Assembly (NCBI GenBank): GCA_012799315.1
Contig: JAAZLM010000045.1
Location: forward strand, 1-5,313
Direction: 5' to 3'
Length of the DNA: 5,313 nucleotides
From: Clostridiales bacterium
Lineage (GTDB): Bacteria; Bacillota; Clostridia; Oscillospirales; Ruminococcaceae
A program made the position numbers and the translations under genes. The notes under the pieces were generated by a model that worked only from the letters and a program-made list of their open reading frames with translations, was not told where the DNA came from and ran no database searches. The first letter of the stretch is position 1, and the number at the start of each line of letters is the position of its first letter. Positions 5,175 to 5,313 of this stretch are shown here, one piece after another.

Positions 5175-5313
5175 ATGACAATTATTAGAAGTAATTTTGA
5201 GAAATTCCTAGCAACAATCATAGCAATTTCGCTACTGCTTACACTCATTCCAATAGCCGCTTTAGATGTTAAAGCGCAGGAAGGAGCCGCCTTCATATTT
5301 GCGGTTGAGGACG
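5175..5313 (+). CDS. N-terminus of an exported protein (partial)
   Basis: Forty-six codons are present before the window ends. The peptide begins MTIIRSNFEKF, continues with a hydrophobic core at about 11-30 (LATIIAISLLLTLIPIAAL), and then reads DVKAQEGAAF. VKA before Q35 is a plausible signal peptidase I site, so the mature protein probably starts near residue 35; an uncleaved membrane anchor is the alternative. The mature part seen (QEGAAFIFAVED) is too short to identify. The strong ribosome site and 13-base gap from the previous gene place it in the same operon, so it may be the envelope or secreted component of the kinase system. Confidence 0.85.
   Translation, partial: MTIIRSNFEKFLATIIAISLLLTLIPIAALDVKAQEGAAFIFAVED

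Overview
The window is a compact, single-strand stretch of phosphosignalling genes, all on the + strand. It appears to come from a low-GC Gram-positive bacterium, most likely a Clostridia-type Firmicute. The grounds are AT-rich coding sequence, purine-rich Shine-Dalgarno sites before most genes, GTG starts, and proteins (FHA with a DUF6382-like N-terminus, PP2C phosphatase, Ser/Thr kinase) of the type grouped together in Clostridia. The assignment rests on gene type and composition only.

Layout: (1) 2-190, the 3' end of an upstream reading frame. (2) 177-1430, a TPR plus WG-repeat protein. A hydrophobic segment (129-188) lies in the same frame just upstream of its first ATG, with no usual start codon before it, so genes 1 and 2 may be one membrane protein broken by a one-base frameshift in an A5 run. 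(3) 1451-2145, an FHA adaptor split over two frames: a DUF6382-like N-terminal piece (1451-1729) and a linker plus FHA piece (1720-2145). The junction holds a canonical-looking -1 slippery heptamer, a 6-nt spacer and a hairpin, but much of the N-terminal domain also seems to be missing. (4) 2197-2964, a PP2C phosphatase, preceded by a good sigma-A-type promoter. (5) 2976-4658, a Ser/Thr kinase with one membrane segment and a TPR-like outer domain instead of PASTA repeats. (6) 4676-5161, a small single-pass membrane protein of unknown function. (7) 5175 to the window end, the start of an exported protein.

Inferred working model: the transmembrane kinase senses something outside through its helical C-terminal domain and phosphorylates cytoplasmic targets; PP2C reverses this; the FHA protein reads phosphothreonine and carries two identical GETTVLS motifs that look like kinase sites able to bind an FHA domain. 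The TPR/WG protein, the small membrane protein and the secreted protein are probably partners or substrates at the cell envelope. Every gap between genes is under 60 bases, and no RNA genes, mobile elements, CRISPR arrays or clear terminators were seen.
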